Below, one piece after another: positions 14,670 to 15,118 of a stretch of 15,118 nucleotides of DNA. Made by a program: the position numbers and the translations under genes. Below the pieces are notes generated by a model. The model did not search any database and was not told the DNA's origin. It saw nothing but the letters and a program-made list of their open reading frames with translations. Position 1 is the stretch's first letter. Every line of letters begins with the position of its first letter. The DNA comes from Oscillospiraceae bacterium (lineage in GTDB: Bacteria > Bacillota > Clostridia > Oscillospirales > Acutalibacteraceae): positions 1 to 15,118 of the forward strand of contig CACWJV010000034.1 in NCBI GenBank assembly GCA_902761265.1, given 5' to 3'.

Positions 14670-14723
14670 GAATCAAAAGTTGTCCGGCAGGTAATCCTTT
14701 TCCCGAATGGTTGTATTCAGCTC

Positions 14724-14753
14724 TTGACAAATAAATCCCATGTGTTGTATAAT
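14724..14753 (+). promoter_or_regulatory. sigma-A-type promoter of the right-edge secreted protein
   Basis: TTGACA (14724-14729), an 18-base spacer and TATAAT (14748-14753) give consensus -35 and -10 boxes 35 bases ahead of the ATG at 14789, which suggests strong vegetative expression. Confidence 0.88.
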
Positions 14754-14788
14754 AGAAAACACGAAAAAAGGAATGGAGGTTGTTTGTA

Positions 14789-15118
14789 ATGAAAAAAACA
14801 ACAAAACGCATCATCAGTCTCATGCTTTGTCTCCTCATGCTTACCGGCGCTTTTGCTCTGTTTGCCAGCGCAAAGGATATCGAGAGCAATGAAGACGATA
14901 TCGCTGAATATGGTTCCTACTGCGATAAAGCGACAAATGGGTCTAATCAAATGACAAACTTCCATAATGAAGGTAACCCAAATCTTGTGATTGTGCGTGA
15001 TTTCTCCTGCGTGGAAGATATCAAAAAGAACTATGGTGTAGAAAAGAACTATATTCTTTACTACTGCAAAGCCTGCGGCAAAAACATCCGTGAAGAGTTC
15101 AAAACACCTCAGGCGCAT
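14789..15118 (+). CDS. secreted protein of unknown function, 3' partial
   Basis: The open frame runs 110 codons to the window edge without a stop. A basic N-terminus (MKKTTKR) and a hydrophobic core end in LFASA-KD, a good signal-peptidase I site after about residue 29. The mature part is acidic (SNEDDIAEY), contains Cys in FSCVEDI and has a CxxC pair in YYCKACGKNIREEF, which could bind zinc or form a disulfide. I do not recognise the family. Small zinc-ribbon-like segments occur in Clostridia secreted surface proteins, but the rest of the protein is needed. The ATG at 14789 has a strong GGAGG site 9 bases upstream and a consensus promoter. It begins 119 bases after metK and is probably an independent transcript. 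Confidence 0.85.
   Translation, partial: MKKTTKRIISLMLCLLMLTGAFALFASAKDIESNEDDIAEYGSYCDKATNGSNQMTNFHNEGNPNLVIVRDFSCVEDIKKNYGVEKNYILYYCKACGKNIREEFKTPQAH

Overview
This window reads as a chromosomal segment of an anaerobic, endospore-forming member of the Firmicutes, most likely class Clostridia and plausibly the Oscillospiraceae/Ruminococcaceae. The evidence is a SipL-like spore morphogenetic protein, a BofA-type sporulation protein, FMN and SAM-I riboswitches ahead of ribU and metK, AGGAGG-type ribosome binding sites, and exported Clostridia-style LRR_5, NlpC/P60 and GHL10 proteins. This placement is inference, because no marker gene fixes the genus.

Layout. (1) 1-4441 is a leftward surface and transport block. 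It holds a membrane-anchored LRR_5 (BspA-like) protein that is frameshifted and runs off the left edge, a GPH-type symporter whose stop overlaps the LRR start by ATGA, and a secreted NlpC/P60 peptidase whose C-terminal domain appears to have suffered an out-of-frame deletion. The symporter and the peptidase each have a strong sigma-A-like promoter. (2) 4477-4596 is a divergent promoter pair, from which a second MFS transporter (4628-5980) runs rightward to a clear terminator. (3) 6093-7610 encodes the SipL-like protein (SPOCS/DUF3794 plus LysM). It converges through a bidirectional terminator on a leftward, translationally coupled pair: a small zinc-ribbon protein and a DUF1294 membrane protein. 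(4) 8286-11244 carries a GHL10 lipoprotein and a membrane-anchored Amidase_3 cell-wall hydrolase, followed by an antisense BofA-family gene whose 3' end overlaps the amidase. (5) 11320-14669 is metabolic: class I mannose-6-phosphate isomerase, FMN riboswitch with the riboflavin ECF S component RibU, and SAM-I riboswitch with S-adenosylmethionine synthetase. (6) At the right edge a small secreted protein begins from its own promoter.

The genes do not form one pathway. The common threads are envelope and spore biology (NlpC/P60, SipL, GHL10, amidase, BofA) and cofactor supply under riboswitch control. I found no phage, IS element, CRISPR array, tRNA or rRNA. The two broken reading frames in the left 2.7 kb are the most anomalous feature, and raw reads are needed to tell real decay from sequencing error. 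I do not see convincing evidence of a wholly new multi-gene system. The nearest candidate is the coupled symporter plus membrane-anchored LRR protein.
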